Source: Bacillota bacterium
GTDB taxonomy: Bacteria > Bacillota > Clostridia > Lachnospirales > Lachnospiraceae
Direction of reading: 5' to 3'
Length of the DNA stretch: 60,291 nt
Assembly: GCA_023412855.1 (NCBI GenBank)
Contig: JAEZRJ010000026.1
Location: 1-60,291 of the forward strand
In this document: piece by piece, positions 17,360 to 26,113 of the stretch
How the letters are laid out: each line of letters opens with the position of its first letter
How positions within the stretch are numbered: the stretch's first letter is position 1
The notes under the pieces: model-generated
What the model was told of the DNA's origin: nothing
What the model saw: only the letters and a program-made list of their open reading frames with translations
Database searches by the model: none
Translations under genes and position numbers: made by a program

Positions 17360-17515
17360 GTTACTATTCACGCAGTAGCTTAACACTTGCTTTTAAGCTA
17401 CGCAAGAACGTGATGCAAGAGGTGATTTCTGCTTCGCGGAGCGAATTAAAATGCAAAAAGTTTGCACTGCAGAACATCGTGCGTTACTGAGAACGGAGTG
17501 AACCGTAATATAAGA
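17360..17515. repeat. Repeat-2 unit with several hairpins
   Basis: The stretch contains GTTACTATTCACGC, the hairpin GTAGCTTAA/TTAAGCTAC, AAGAACGTGATGCAAGAGGTG, GCTTCGCGGAGCG and GAACGGAGTGAACCGTAA. Pieces recur at 13393-13413 and 28250-28287. No coding capacity is convincing. It looks like a dispersed intergenic element. Confidence 0.5.
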
Positions 17516-17540
17516 ATCTACCCTATTTCCAAGAAAATCC

Positions 17541-17571
17541 TTTACAATTTGGGATAATGTTGTTATATAAT
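17541..17571 (+). promoter_or_regulatory. Putative promoter of the SIS-domain gene
   Basis: TTTACA (17541-17546) and TATAAT (17566-17571) are 19 bases apart; an overlapping TATATA at 17 bases is also possible. Confidence 0.5.
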
Positions 17572-17605
17572 AAATAATGCGCACCATATTTCAAGAAAGG
17601 GTATT

Positions 17606-18157
17606 ATGATTAGAGAACTTAGTATTGAAATGTTGGAAGAAGTACGAAGTACATTGGAAAATTGCTATTTTGAAGAAAAGAGATTGATAGAAGAAGTAAA
17701 AAAAGCAGATAGAATATTCGTGGCGGGTGTTGGAAGGACGGGTTATATTATGCGCTGTTTTTCCATGAGATTGATGCATGCGGGATTTAATAGCTTTATG
17801 ATAGGGGATACGGAAACACCCGGAGCTGGTAAAGGAGATTTGCTTATTATCGGCAGTGGTTCTGGGGAGACAGAGAGTTTGAAGTCTTATGTCCGTAAAG
17901 CAAAGAAAATAAGCATGAGAATCGTTATTTTGACGGCAAGTGATAAAAGTACATTATCGGATGGGGCAGATATATTATGTACATTACCTGCACCGAATAA
18001 AACAGATGTAATCGACAAAGAGAAGTCTATACAGCCTATGGGAGCTTTGTTCGAGCAAAGTTTGCTTGTGTTTTTGGATGCGTTGGTAATACAGATTATG
18101 GAAGAATGCAATATATCGTGCGAAGAAATGTATAGAAACCATGCAAATTTGGAATAA
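17606..18157 (+). CDS. SIS-domain sugar phosphate isomerase (6-phospho-3-hexuloisomerase-like)
   Basis: A 183-residue single-SIS-domain protein. FVAGVGRTGYIMRCFSMRLMHAG, then LLIIGSGSGETESLKSYVRKAK, and MGALFEQSLLVFLDALV follow the pattern of HxlB, which interconverts 3-hexulose-6-phosphate and fructose-6-phosphate. No HxlA synthase is adjacent, so another keto/aldo sugar phosphate is possible. It has its own promoter and terminator, yet sits just ahead of the sugar operon at 18.5-26.8 kb, which holds a second SIS protein. Start ATG follows AGAAAGG. Confidence 0.8.
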   Translation: MIRELSIEMLEEVRSTLENCYFEEKRLIEEVKKADRIFVAGVGRTGYIMRCFSMRLMHAGFNSFMIGDTETPGAGKGDLLIIGSGSGETESLKSYVRKAKKISMRIVILTASDKSTLSDGADILCTLPAPNKTDVIDKEKSIQPMGALFEQSLLVFLDALVIQIMEECNISCEEMYRNHANLE

Positions 18158-18214
18158 GTAAAAATTATAAGTTTTATATAAATATATATTAGTCTATATA
18201 ACCACGTAGTAGAA

Positions 18215-18248
18215 AAAGGGGACGCCACAAGGCTCCTCTTTTTTATTT
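18215..18248 (+). terminator. Intrinsic terminator
   Basis: AAGGGGACGCC pairs with GGCTCCTCTT with one bulged C, followed by a run of T. It ends the SIS gene transcript. Confidence 0.7.
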
Positions 18249-18250
18249 TA

Positions 18251-18280
18251 TAGGAAAGAGCTTGCTGAGTAAAGTATGAA
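18251..18280 (+). repeat. Post-terminator repeat family, 5' fragment
   Basis: TAGGAAAGAGCTTGCTGAGTA directly after the terminator T-run matches the start of the repeat family but the core is missing. Confidence 0.4.
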
Positions 18281-18456
18281 GTCGCTATGCCATATATGGA
18301 AATATACTCCATATTCAATATGTTAAAATGAAGTAATAAGATGGAGTGAGAAAAGAGAAATGAAGTAATGTTTTTTAGTATTTATACAAAATATACAAAA
18401 ATTAGATGGATAGTAACGAAAATATCAATGATTATATGTCACAATCCCCTAAAAAA

Positions 18457-18514
18457 TTGTTTGTATTTACTCCAATACTTTAAAATGATAAGATGATATC
18501 GAAGTTAATACTTC
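18457..18514 (+). promoter_or_regulatory. Promoter and palindrome ahead of the RpiR regulator
   Basis: TTGTTT (18457-18462) and TAAAAT (18481-18486) are 18 bases apart. The inverted repeat GAAGT-TAAT-ACTTC (18501-18514) lies at the expected transcription start, and an AATACTT half-site overlaps the -10 region. It is a candidate autoregulatory site for the RpiR protein. Confidence 0.5.
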
Positions 18515-18544
18515 AATAAGACAAACAAGGTTTGGAGAAAAAGT

Positions 18545-19414
18545 ATGAATGAAATATTGGTGCGCATCAGATTTTTACTTCCTTCATTACCACGTGCCGA
18601 AAAGCTGGTAGCTCAGGCGCTTATTGAAAATCCGGAAGCAGTTCTAAGGTTTACTTTAGCGGATCTTGCGAGAGAAACCGGAAGCAGTGATGCTTCGATT
18701 ATCCGCTTTTGCCGAAGGATGGGATATAACGGATATACGGAATTAAAGCAGGCCATTATTGCAGCGATAGCCGATGGGGATGAGATTTTTGCAGAAGAAG
18801 TCAGCAAAGATGACAGTATGAAAGAAATACTGAAGAAGGTGTTTCAAAGTAATATTCAAACGCTTACGGATACGTTATCGCTCGCTTCCGATAATTATCA
18901 ATTGGCTCTGAAAGCTTTCTTGGAAGCAAAGTCCATCCATTTCTTTGGAGTTGGAGATGCGGCGGCAGCGTGCCAGCTTGCCTATATGAAGTTCGCTAGG
19001 CTGGGAATTCCCGGTTCGGCACATAGCGATGTCATGCTGCAGATGATGGCAGCAGGAAGTCTGGGAGTAGGAGATATCGCCTTTGCAGTTTCCTATGAAG
19101 GACGCTCCAGAACAATTGTAGATGCAATGGCCATCGCAAAAAGTCTGGGAGCAACTACCATATGCATTACAAAAATGAACAAATCTCCCCTGCTGAAAGT
19201 GACGGACATTCCCCTTTTTACGGCAGTCAGTGATTTGACGGTAGGCAGAGATCGTGTAACGAGAAGGGTTGCTGATCAAGCGATTATGGATGCTTTGTAT
19301 TTGGGCGTCTTGACAAAGTCAGGTAAAGATTTCAGCAAGTACATCAAAAAACAACAAAAAGCAATTGACTTCAACAAAATGAAGTCGAATGAAACGAGAG
19401 CAACATATTTGTGA
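18545..19414 (+). CDS. RpiR/MurR family transcriptional regulator
   Basis: A 289-residue regulator: an N-terminal helix-turn-helix (LADLARETGSSDASIIRFCRRMGYNGYTELK, about residues 39-69) and a C-terminal SIS domain (about 125-265) that senses a phosphosugar. In this family the effector is usually an intermediate of the pathway controlled, which fits the transporter, kinase and epimerases downstream. The binding protein gene starts 28 bases after its stop, so it appears to lead the sugar operon. Confidence 0.9.
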   Translation: MNEILVRIRFLLPSLPRAEKLVAQALIENPEAVLRFTLADLARETGSSDASIIRFCRRMGYNGYTELKQAIIAAIADGDEIFAEEVSKDDSMKEILKKVFQSNIQTLTDTLSLASDNYQLALKAFLEAKSIHFFGVGDAAAACQLAYMKFARLGIPGSAHSDVMLQMMAAGSLGVGDIAFAVSYEGRSRTIVDAMAIAKSLGATTICITKMNKSPLLKVTDIPLFTAVSDLTVGRDRVTRRVADQAIMDALYLGVLTKSGKDFSKYIKKQQKAIDFNKMKSNETRATYL

Positions 19415-19442
19415 TTGCGATAATATTGGAAAGGGAAAAAAT

Positions 19443-20495
19443 ATGAAAAAGAGATTAATCAGTATTCTTTTAAGTGCAGCAACAGTTATGACACTTTTAG
19501 CAGGATGCGGTAATGCAACACCTGCAGTAGAAGTGCCGGCAGAGACAGCAGAAGCACCCGTTTCAGAAGAAGCGGAAGTTGAGGAGGCAGATGCTGCCAA
19601 GGCAGAACAGGGCGTGGACAGTTCAGATATCAAATTGGCTTATGTCAGCATGAATCTTGCAAACCCATGGAATGTTGCAGTTAAGAAGGGTTTTGAAGCA
19701 GCATGTGAAGAACTTGGAGTTTCCTATATCAGTATTGACTCCGCATATAAAGTTGAAAAACAGGTTAGTGATTTAGAAAGTCTTGTGAATGACAACTATA
19801 ACGGTATTATGTTTACTCCTATTGACCCGAATGCGACCCGTGATATTACGGAAGATGCCAAGAGCAAGGGAATAGCAATGAGTTCAATCGCTCAGACGCA
19901 GGATAATGTTAATTTAATATATACGCTGGATGAATATGACTATGGTTATACCATCGGTAAACAGGCTGCAGAATGGATAAGAGATACTCTTAATGGAAAA
20001 GCGAAAGTAGCGATTATTTCTCAAGATAACGTAGAAGCAGTAATTCCCAGAGGAAACGGAGTGGAAGAAGCTCTTAAGGAAATATGCCCTGACGTAGAAA
20101 TTGTTGCAAGACAGGCCGGTGATACTTTGGAAGGCGGTATGTCTATTATCGAATCCGTACTTGCACAGAATCCTGATCTGGACGTAGTAGTAGCAACCAA
20201 CGATTCAGGCGGTATCGGCGGATTTCAGGCAATGGTTGCAGCTGGTATAACAGGTGATAATAAAGCGGTATTCTCAGGTGATGCAACAGCAGAAGCACTG
20301 TCGTACATCGGAGAAGAAGATAGCATCTACAGGGGAACTGTTGACTTATATCCCTACCAGGGTGGATATGAAAGCGCGAAGATTCTCTTCAAATATATTA
20401 CAGAAGGAATTCCCGCTGATCAGGAAACAATTTATCTTCCTTATGTTCCAGTACCGAAGAAGGATGTAATTGACGGAACATATCAGGCACAGTAA
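19443..20495 (+). CDS. Sugar ABC transporter substrate-binding lipoprotein (RbsB type)
   Basis: A 350-residue lipoprotein. The signal peptide ends in the lipobox LLAGC (lipidated C22), followed by an acidic, alanine-rich linker to about residue 60. The type-1 periplasmic binding fold begins IKLAYVSMNLANPWNVAVKKGFE and includes FTPIDPNATRDITEDAKSKGI, as in ribose-family binding proteins. It delivers a pentose- or hexose-like sugar to the ATPase and permease downstream. The start is ATG 19443, preceded by GGAAAGGG; an in-frame codon at 19389 overlaps the regulator gene and would hide the signal peptide. Confidence 0.92.
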   Translation: MKKRLISILLSAATVMTLLAGCGNATPAVEVPAETAEAPVSEEAEVEEADAAKAEQGVDSSDIKLAYVSMNLANPWNVAVKKGFEAACEELGVSYISIDSAYKVEKQVSDLESLVNDNYNGIMFTPIDPNATRDITEDAKSKGIAMSSIAQTQDNVNLIYTLDEYDYGYTIGKQAAEWIRDTLNGKAKVAIISQDNVEAVIPRGNGVEEALKEICPDVEIVARQAGDTLEGGMSIIESVLAQNPDLDVVVATNDSGGIGGFQAMVAAGITGDNKAVFSGDATAEALSYIGEEDSIYRGTVDLYPYQGGYESAKILFKYITEGIPADQETIYLPYVPVPKKDVIDGTYQAQ

Positions 20496-20509
20496 AGCTT
20501 AATCAATCA

Positions 20510-20566
20510 AGTGCTGCAATGATGCTGTGAAGCCGTTGCAGCACTCTTATATAACAGGAAAGTTCT
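20510..20566 (+). terminator. Intercistronic hairpin with a post-terminator repeat fragment
   Basis: AGTGCTGCAA (20510-20519) pairs with TTGCAGCACT (20536-20545). It lacks a strong T-run, so it is more likely to stabilise the binding-protein message or cause partial termination, a common way to give more binding protein than ATPase. AACAGGAAAGTTCT at 20553-20566 resembles the start of the repeat family. Confidence 0.6.
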
Positions 20567-20581
20567 GGTATGAGGTAAAAT

Positions 20582-22063
20582 ATGAGTGACGTAATCTTAA
20601 GAGTGAAAGAACTAACAAAACATTATGCCATGGTAAAAGCATTGGATGACATTACCTTTGATGTAAAAAGAGGGGAAGTTCATGCCTTATGTGGTGAAAA
20701 CGGGGCAGGAAAATCCACTTTTATTAAGCTATTGACTGGAGCTAATGAAGCGACAAAAGGGACGATTGAATTCGAAGGAATAGAATATAAGAAGCTGACA
20801 ACCAGACAGGCGATGGATTTGGGAATTGCTGTTATTTATCAGGAGTTTAGTTTGGTACCATATTTGACGGTGGCAGAAAATATTTTCTATGGAAGAGAGA
20901 CTCAAAAGTATGGCATAAGAAATATTAAAGAAATGAACAAGGAGGCGGAACGGCTCTGTTCAGAAATGGGAATTAATATTGATGTCAGGACAAGGGTCTG
21001 TGATTTAGGTGTGGCATACCAGCAAATAGTTGAAATATTAAAGGCTGTTTCCAAGAATGCTAAATTTATCATTATGGATGAACCGACAGCACCTTTAACA
21101 ATCAGCGAGACCAAAATATTTTTTAATATCATTGAAAAAATGAGAGAAAAGAATGTAACCATTATTTTTATTTCACACCGATTGGAAGAAGTTTTTGAAC
21201 TTTGTGATAGAGTAACGGTTTTTTGTGATGGGAAATATGTAGTTACTAAAGATATAGAAGATATTAATCGGAAACAATTAATTTCTTATATGGTAGGCAG
21301 GGAGCTTGCTGATGATTATCCTTCACCGGATATCGAAACCGGCGATACAATACTGAAAGTATCCCATGTATGCAATGAAAATCTGAGAGATATAAGCTTT
21401 GAATTGCATAAAGGGGAAATCCTGGGATTCGGGGGGCTGGTAGGAGCTGGAAGAACGGAATTGGTAAGAGCTATTTTTGGAGCGGATCCAATGCGTTCCG
21501 GTCGAATTCAGATAAACGGTAAGGATTATAGTCCGCGCAGCCCTAAGGACGCATTGGCAGCAGGAATAGGATTGATACCGGAAGATCGAAAAAGCCAAGG
21601 TGTAATATTAGGATTATCGGTAAGAGAGAATACCGCATACAGTATACTTGATCGTTTATCTACTGTTGGAGTGATCCATAAGAAGAAAGAACATAAACTT
21701 ACGGAAGATTACATGCGTGATTTAAAGATAAAAACACCCTCCAAGGAGCAATTGGTAAAGAACCTTTCCGGTGGAAACCAGCAAAAAGTTGTACTTGCAA
21801 AGATGATGGCAACGGACTGCGATATTCTTATTTTTGACGAACCGACGAGAGGGATCGACGTAGGAGCAAAACAGGAAATCTACAATTTAATGCGTGAACT
21901 GGTAAACAGAGGAAAAAGTATAATCATGATAAGCAGTGAGATGCCGGAACTTATCGGTATGTCTACGAGAATACTCGTTATGAGCAATGGCCATATTAAT
22001 GGAGAATTTTCGAAAGAAGAAGTAACGCAGGAAGCAATACTCGAAAGAGCATCTTGTGAATAA
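20582..22063 (+). CDS. Sugar ABC transporter ATPase (RbsA type, two ATPase domains)
   Basis: A 493-residue protein with two fused ATPase domains, normal for ribose-type importers. Domain 1 has Walker A GENGAGKST. Domain 2 begins near residue 255, with a degenerate P-loop GLVGAGRTE, a clear LSGGNQQKVVLAKMM signature and IFDEPTRGIDVGAKQEIY. It energises import through the permease downstream. The usual domain-1 signature is altered (LGVAYQQIVEILKAVS), which is typical of this family. Confidence 0.92.
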   Translation: MSDVILRVKELTKHYAMVKALDDITFDVKRGEVHALCGENGAGKSTFIKLLTGANEATKGTIEFEGIEYKKLTTRQAMDLGIAVIYQEFSLVPYLTVAENIFYGRETQKYGIRNIKEMNKEAERLCSEMGINIDVRTRVCDLGVAYQQIVEILKAVSKNAKFIIMDEPTAPLTISETKIFFNIIEKMREKNVTIIFISHRLEEVFELCDRVTVFCDGKYVVTKDIEDINRKQLISYMVGRELADDYPSPDIETGDTILKVSHVCNENLRDISFELHKGEILGFGGLVGAGRTELVRAIFGADPMRSGRIQINGKDYSPRSPKDALAAGIGLIPEDRKSQGVILGLSVRENTAYSILDRLSTVGVIHKKKEHKLTEDYMRDLKIKTPSKEQLVKNLSGGNQQKVVLAKMMATDCDILIFDEPTRGIDVGAKQEIYNLMRELVNRGKSIIMISSEMPELIGMSTRILVMSNGHINGEFSKEEVTQEAILERASCE

Positions 22064-22083
22064 AGAAATAAGCGGAGGTCCCA

Positions 22084-23046
22084 ATGAAAAATAAAAAATT
22101 AGCTTCTATACTACTAAATTACGGTATTGTAATCGTTCTATTTATACTGCTGGCTATTTTTTCGGCAGCATCCAGTAACTTTTTATCAAAAGATACTTTT
22201 ATTACTATTTTAAGACAGGTATCCATTACAGGAGTTGTATCGGTAGGAATGACATTTGTTATTCTTACAGGAGGTATTGATTTATCGGTTGGCTCCATTG
22301 CAGGTGTATCCAGCGTAACGGCAGCAATCTTAATGTCTCAGGGAATGAACGGTACGGTAAGCTCAATTATTACGGTAGCGATTGCATTGTTATACGGTAT
22401 ACTCAGTGGATTGTGCGTAACCAAGTTAAATATGCCTCCTCTTATTGCTACATTGGGTACACAGACGGCCCTTAGGGGAATGGCTTTTATTATTACTGAT
22501 GGATTGCCGGTATTTGGATTCAGCACTACTTATGGCAACTTTGCGAAAGCCTCCATTCTGGGAATTCCATTTATGGTAATTTTAATGATTCTTATTTTCC
22601 TCGCTGGAAAATTTATTTTAGAAAAAATGACCTTCGGAAGATATATTTATGGAGTGGGAGCGAATGAAGAATCCTCCCGGTTATCCGGTATCAGCGTAAC
22701 GAAAATCAAGATGTCTGCATATGCGATCAGTGGATTGCTCGCCGGTATTGCAGGATTAGTGCTTTTATCCAGAACAAACAGCGGACAGCCTTCTTCGGGT
22801 ACCGGCTATGAAATGGATGCCATCACAGCAGTAGTGCTTGGAGGTGTTCAGCTTACCGGAGGAGAAGGACGAATCTCGCAGGTAATGATTGGTGTACTTA
22901 TTATGGGTGTATTATCCACAGGTATGATTATGTGCGGAATCAACGATTATATACAGCAGTTAGTAAAAGGACTTGTACTGATTGCGGCAGTGGCTTTTTC
23001 AGAATTTTCACTCCGTCTTCGGTCAAAAACGATGATTAAAGAATAA
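22084..23046 (+). CDS. Sugar ABC transporter permease (RbsC type)
   Basis: A 320-residue integral membrane protein with eight to ten helices. It carries the family markers GMTFVILTGGIDLSVGSIAGVSS and the ATPase-contact region GRYIYGVGANEESSRLSGISV (about residues 180-200). It pairs with the preceding ATPase; the gap is 20 bases and contains GGAGG. Confidence 0.93.
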   Translation: MKNKKLASILLNYGIVIVLFILLAIFSAASSNFLSKDTFITILRQVSITGVVSVGMTFVILTGGIDLSVGSIAGVSSVTAAILMSQGMNGTVSSIITVAIALLYGILSGLCVTKLNMPPLIATLGTQTALRGMAFIITDGLPVFGFSTTYGNFAKASILGIPFMVILMILIFLAGKFILEKMTFGRYIYGVGANEESSRLSGISVTKIKMSAYAISGLLAGIAGLVLLSRTNSGQPSSGTGYEMDAITAVVLGGVQLTGGEGRISQVMIGVLIMGVLSTGMIMCGINDYIQQLVKGLVLIAAVAFSEFSLRLRSKTMIKE

Positions 23047-23075
23047 TGTTAGTGTAGAAAGGCATGGTTATTCAG

Positions 23076-24764
23076 ATGGAACTTTATACGGCAGGAATAG
23101 ATTTCGGGTCCCTTTCGGGACGGTGTGTTTTGGTGAATTTAAGAACAGGCAGAGAGGAAGCAACTTCTGTATATGAATATCCTCATGCAGTCATGGATGA
23201 AGCTCTGCCGGATGGAACGCCTCTGCAGATTGACTGGTGTCTGCAGCACCCCGAAGATTACAAAGAAGTGCTGCAGTATACCATACGGGACTGCATGAAG
23301 CAGATAGGAATTAATAATTCTCAGATTGTGGGAATTGGGATAGACTTTACCTCCTGTACGATACTTCCTATTCTTGAAGACGGGACTCCTTTGTGTATGC
23401 TGGAAAAGTATAAGTCGGAGCCGAACGCGTATGTCAAGCTGTGGAAGCATCATGCGGCACAGCCGGAAGCAGATGAACTTAACAGAATTGCCCATGAAAG
23501 AGGAGAGCGTTTCATTCACAGATACGGGGATAAGATTTCCAGCGAGTGGATGTTTCCGAAGATATGGCAGGTATTAAATGAAAGCCCGGAAGTGTATGAG
23601 GATACTTATTGCTTTTTAGAGGCGACGGATTGGATTGTCAAACTTCTTACGGGAAATCTTATGCGCAATAACTGTTCCGCAGGGTATAAGGCAATCTGGC
23701 ATAAGAAAGAAGGCTACCCTTCCAAGGAATTTTTCAAGGCTTTGGATGAAAGACTCGAGAATGTGATTGAGGATAAGATGAAAGGCCCGGTTGTTCCGAT
23801 AGGAACAAAAGCGGGAGAGATAACGGCGGAAGCGGCAGAACTCACGGGATTATTGCAGGGAACTGCGGTAGCAGTAGCGCATTTGGATGCAGCAGGAGCA
23901 ACGGTAGGTGCCGGAATCACAACAGTAGGAACGATGCTCATTATGATGGGGACTTCCAGCTGCCATATACTTCTTGGAGAAAAAGAATGTGAAGTGCCTG
24001 GAATGTGTGGAGTAGTAGAAGATGGAGTCATACCGGGATATATAGGATATGAAGCGGGGCAAAGTTGCGTCGGAGATCATTTCCAATGGGTAACGGAAAA
24101 TTGTACGCCTGCGGAGTATTTTAAGAAAGCGGAAAAAAACGGTCAGAATATTCATGAATATTTGAGTAAGCTTGCGGAGGCGAAGGAACCGGGAGAGAGC
24201 GGGGTGCTGGCGCTGGACTGGTGGAACGGCAATCGTTCGGTATTGGTGGATGGTAAGCTGTCAGGCCTGCTGATTGGCTGTACCTTGCAGACGAAGGCGG
24301 AAGATATTTATCGGGCATTGATCGAGGCTACCGCCTTTGGTACGAGAAAGATTGTAGAAACCTTTGAGCAAAATGGAGTTTTAGTAAATGAAATTGTAAT
24401 TGCCGGCGGAATTGCTAAAAAGAATCCGTTCGCAATGCAGGTCTATGCGGATGTCACAGGAAAAGATATTAAGATAGCCGGTTCTTCACAGAACGCGGCA
24501 TTATCCAGTACAATTTGGGCGGCGTTGGCGGCAGGAAGCAAGAAGGGCGGCTTTGATACCTTGGAAGAGGCAGTTAACAGACTGAACAACGTACAGGACA
24601 AAAAATATACACCCAATGCGGAGCATAAACGAGTATATGATGCACTTTATGCGGAATATGAATTACTTCATGATTACTTCGGCAGAGAGGAAAATAATGT
24701 AATGAAACGTCTGAAGAAGATAACAGAAGGCATTAAAGAGAAGAAAATCAAGAAAGTTGATTGA
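23076..24764 (+). CDS. araB: Ribulokinase (AraB-like FGGY kinase)
   Basis: A 562-residue FGGY carbohydrate kinase. YTAGIDFGSLSGRCVLV (phosphate 1 motif), GIGIDFTSCTILP, EATDWIVKLLTG, GTSSCHILL and the late IAGGIAKKNPFAMQVYADV match AraB, which phosphorylates L-ribulose and also D-ribulose and pentitols. No arabinose isomerase (AraA) is nearby, so the imported substrate is probably already a ketose or a pentitol. ATG 23064 lies only one base after AAAGG; ATG 23076 is chosen and fits the family start. Confidence 0.88.
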   Translation: MELYTAGIDFGSLSGRCVLVNLRTGREEATSVYEYPHAVMDEALPDGTPLQIDWCLQHPEDYKEVLQYTIRDCMKQIGINNSQIVGIGIDFTSCTILPILEDGTPLCMLEKYKSEPNAYVKLWKHHAAQPEADELNRIAHERGERFIHRYGDKISSEWMFPKIWQVLNESPEVYEDTYCFLEATDWIVKLLTGNLMRNNCSAGYKAIWHKKEGYPSKEFFKALDERLENVIEDKMKGPVVPIGTKAGEITAEAAELTGLLQGTAVAVAHLDAAGATVGAGITTVGTMLIMMGTSSCHILLGEKECEVPGMCGVVEDGVIPGYIGYEAGQSCVGDHFQWVTENCTPAEYFKKAEKNGQNIHEYLSKLAEAKEPGESGVLALDWWNGNRSVLVDGKLSGLLIGCTLQTKAEDIYRALIEATAFGTRKIVETFEQNGVLVNEIVIAGGIAKKNPFAMQVYADVTGKDIKIAGSSQNAALSSTIWAALAAGSKKGGFDTLEEAVNRLNNVQDKKYTPNAEHKRVYDALYAEYELLHDYFGREENNVMKRLKKITEGIKEKKIKKVD

Positions 24765-24784
24765 CAGACATAAGGAGAAAATAG

Positions 24785-25495
24785 ATGAGTATAGAGAAAT
24801 TAAAAGAGGAAGTACTGGCAGCCAACCTCGACTTGGTAACAAAAAATCTTGTAATTTCCACATGGGGAAATGTTTCCGGATTTGATCCCGAGACAGAACT
24901 TATGGTAATCAAAGCGAGTGGTGTTGCCTATGCCGACATGACAGTAAAGCATATGGTAGTTGTCGATTTGAACGGAAATATTGTAGAAGGAGACTGCGTT
25001 CCCTCCACGGATACGGATACACATATAGAGTTATATAAGAGTTTTAAGGAGAAAGGTATAAGAGGAATCGTGCATACTCATTCACAGTATGCTACTATGT
25101 GGGCACAAATGGGGAAAAATATTCCTTGTTATGGAACGACACACTGTGATTATTTCTATGGTGATATTCCATGCACGCGTTTGATGACCCCGGAAGAAAT
25201 TGCAGAGGCTTATGAAAGAAATACAGGTAAAGTGATTCTGGAATCATTTAAGGATTTGGATTGTAATGCAATACAGGCGGTTCTCGTTCACAGTCATGCC
25301 CCCTTCGTATGGGGAAAAACACCGGCATATGCCGTACTTCACAGCCAGGTACTGGAGTATGTGGCAAAGATGGCATACTGTAATTATACGGCGACAAACG
25401 GAGAGTGTGTTAGGGTACAGCAGGAGATTATGGATAAGCATTATAATAGGAAGTTCGGGCCTAATGCATATTATGGACAAGGAAAGCAGGGATAA
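24785..25495 (+). CDS. araD: L-ribulose-5-phosphate 4-epimerase (AraD)
   Basis: A 236-residue class II aldolase-fold enzyme that converts L-ribulose-5-phosphate to D-xylulose-5-phosphate. The zinc histidines are in VHTHSQYA (about residue 98) and VHSHAPF (about 171), with WGNVSG, KASGV and DTHIELY at the usual positions. It follows the kinase by 20 bases, giving the two-step ketose-to-xylulose-5-P route. Length is typical. Confidence 0.92.
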   Translation: MSIEKLKEEVLAANLDLVTKNLVISTWGNVSGFDPETELMVIKASGVAYADMTVKHMVVVDLNGNIVEGDCVPSTDTDTHIELYKSFKEKGIRGIVHTHSQYATMWAQMGKNIPCYGTTHCDYFYGDIPCTRLMTPEEIAEAYERNTGKVILESFKDLDCNAIQAVLVHSHAPFVWGKTPAYAVLHSQVLEYVAKMAYCNYTATNGECVRVQQEIMDKHYNRKFGPNAYYGQGKQG

Positions 25496-25498
25496 GGA

Positions 25499-26113
25499 AT
25501 GAGTTCAAGAATAATGGAATCCGTTCAGGATACATTACGATGTGAAGCAGATACTATCCGCCGTCTTGCCGAGGATATGGATGAAGAACAGATAAATGAT
25601 GTTATAAATACATTTATAAAATGCAAAGGGAAAATAATTACATCTGGATGTGGTACATCGGGGGCAGCAGCTAAGAAAATAGCCCATACCCTAAGTTGTG
25701 TGGAATGCCCGGCTTTGTTTTTATCACCGGCGGATGCGGTACATGGTGGATTAGGGGTCGTGCAGGAGGGCGATGTGGTGATTCTTCTGTCAAAAGGTGG
25801 TTCCACACCTGAAATCAACCAAATGATCAGGGCATGTGAGGTGAAGAAAGCAGTTCTCATAGCAGTTACGGAAAAGGATGATTCTTACCTTGGAAGGAAA
25901 GCTGATTATCTGTTGAGAGTAAAAGTAGAAAAAGAACCGGATGATTTCAATATGCTCGCCACGGCAAGTACAATGGCGGTAATAGCAGTATTTGACGCGA
26001 TTGCCATTGCAATAACGAGAATCAGAGGTTATTCAAAGAAACAGTTTTTGCTTATCCACCCCGGAGGAGATGTAGGAAACCGGCTTCTTGAAGAAGAGGG
26101 GGAGGATAAATGA
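25499..26113 (+). CDS. SIS-domain protein, arabinose-5-phosphate isomerase-like (KpsF/GutQ without CBS domains)
   Basis: A 204-residue single SIS domain. TSGCGTSGAAAKKIAHTLSC, SPADAVHGGLGVVQEGDVVILLSKGGSTPEI and the C-terminal HPGGDVGNRLL are the hallmarks of the KpsF/KdsD/GutQ branch, which interconverts D-ribulose-5-phosphate and D-arabinose-5-phosphate. The two CBS domains of full-length members are absent. In this operon it may isomerise a sugar phosphate made by the kinase or epimerase. Its end overlaps the next start by four bases. Confidence 0.82.
   Translation: MSSRIMESVQDTLRCEADTIRRLAEDMDEEQINDVINTFIKCKGKIITSGCGTSGAAAKKIAHTLSCVECPALFLSPADAVHGGLGVVQEGDVVILLSKGGSTPEINQMIRACEVKKAVLIAVTEKDDSYLGRKADYLLRVKVEKEPDDFNMLATASTMAVIAVFDAIAIAITRIRGYSKKQFLLIHPGGDVGNRLLEEEGEDK

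Noticed and set aside
17390..17415. tRNA-like hairpin
   Set aside because: GTAGCTTAA/TTAAGCTAC is a single stem-loop without the arms or T-loop of a tRNA; it belongs to the repeat-2 unit.
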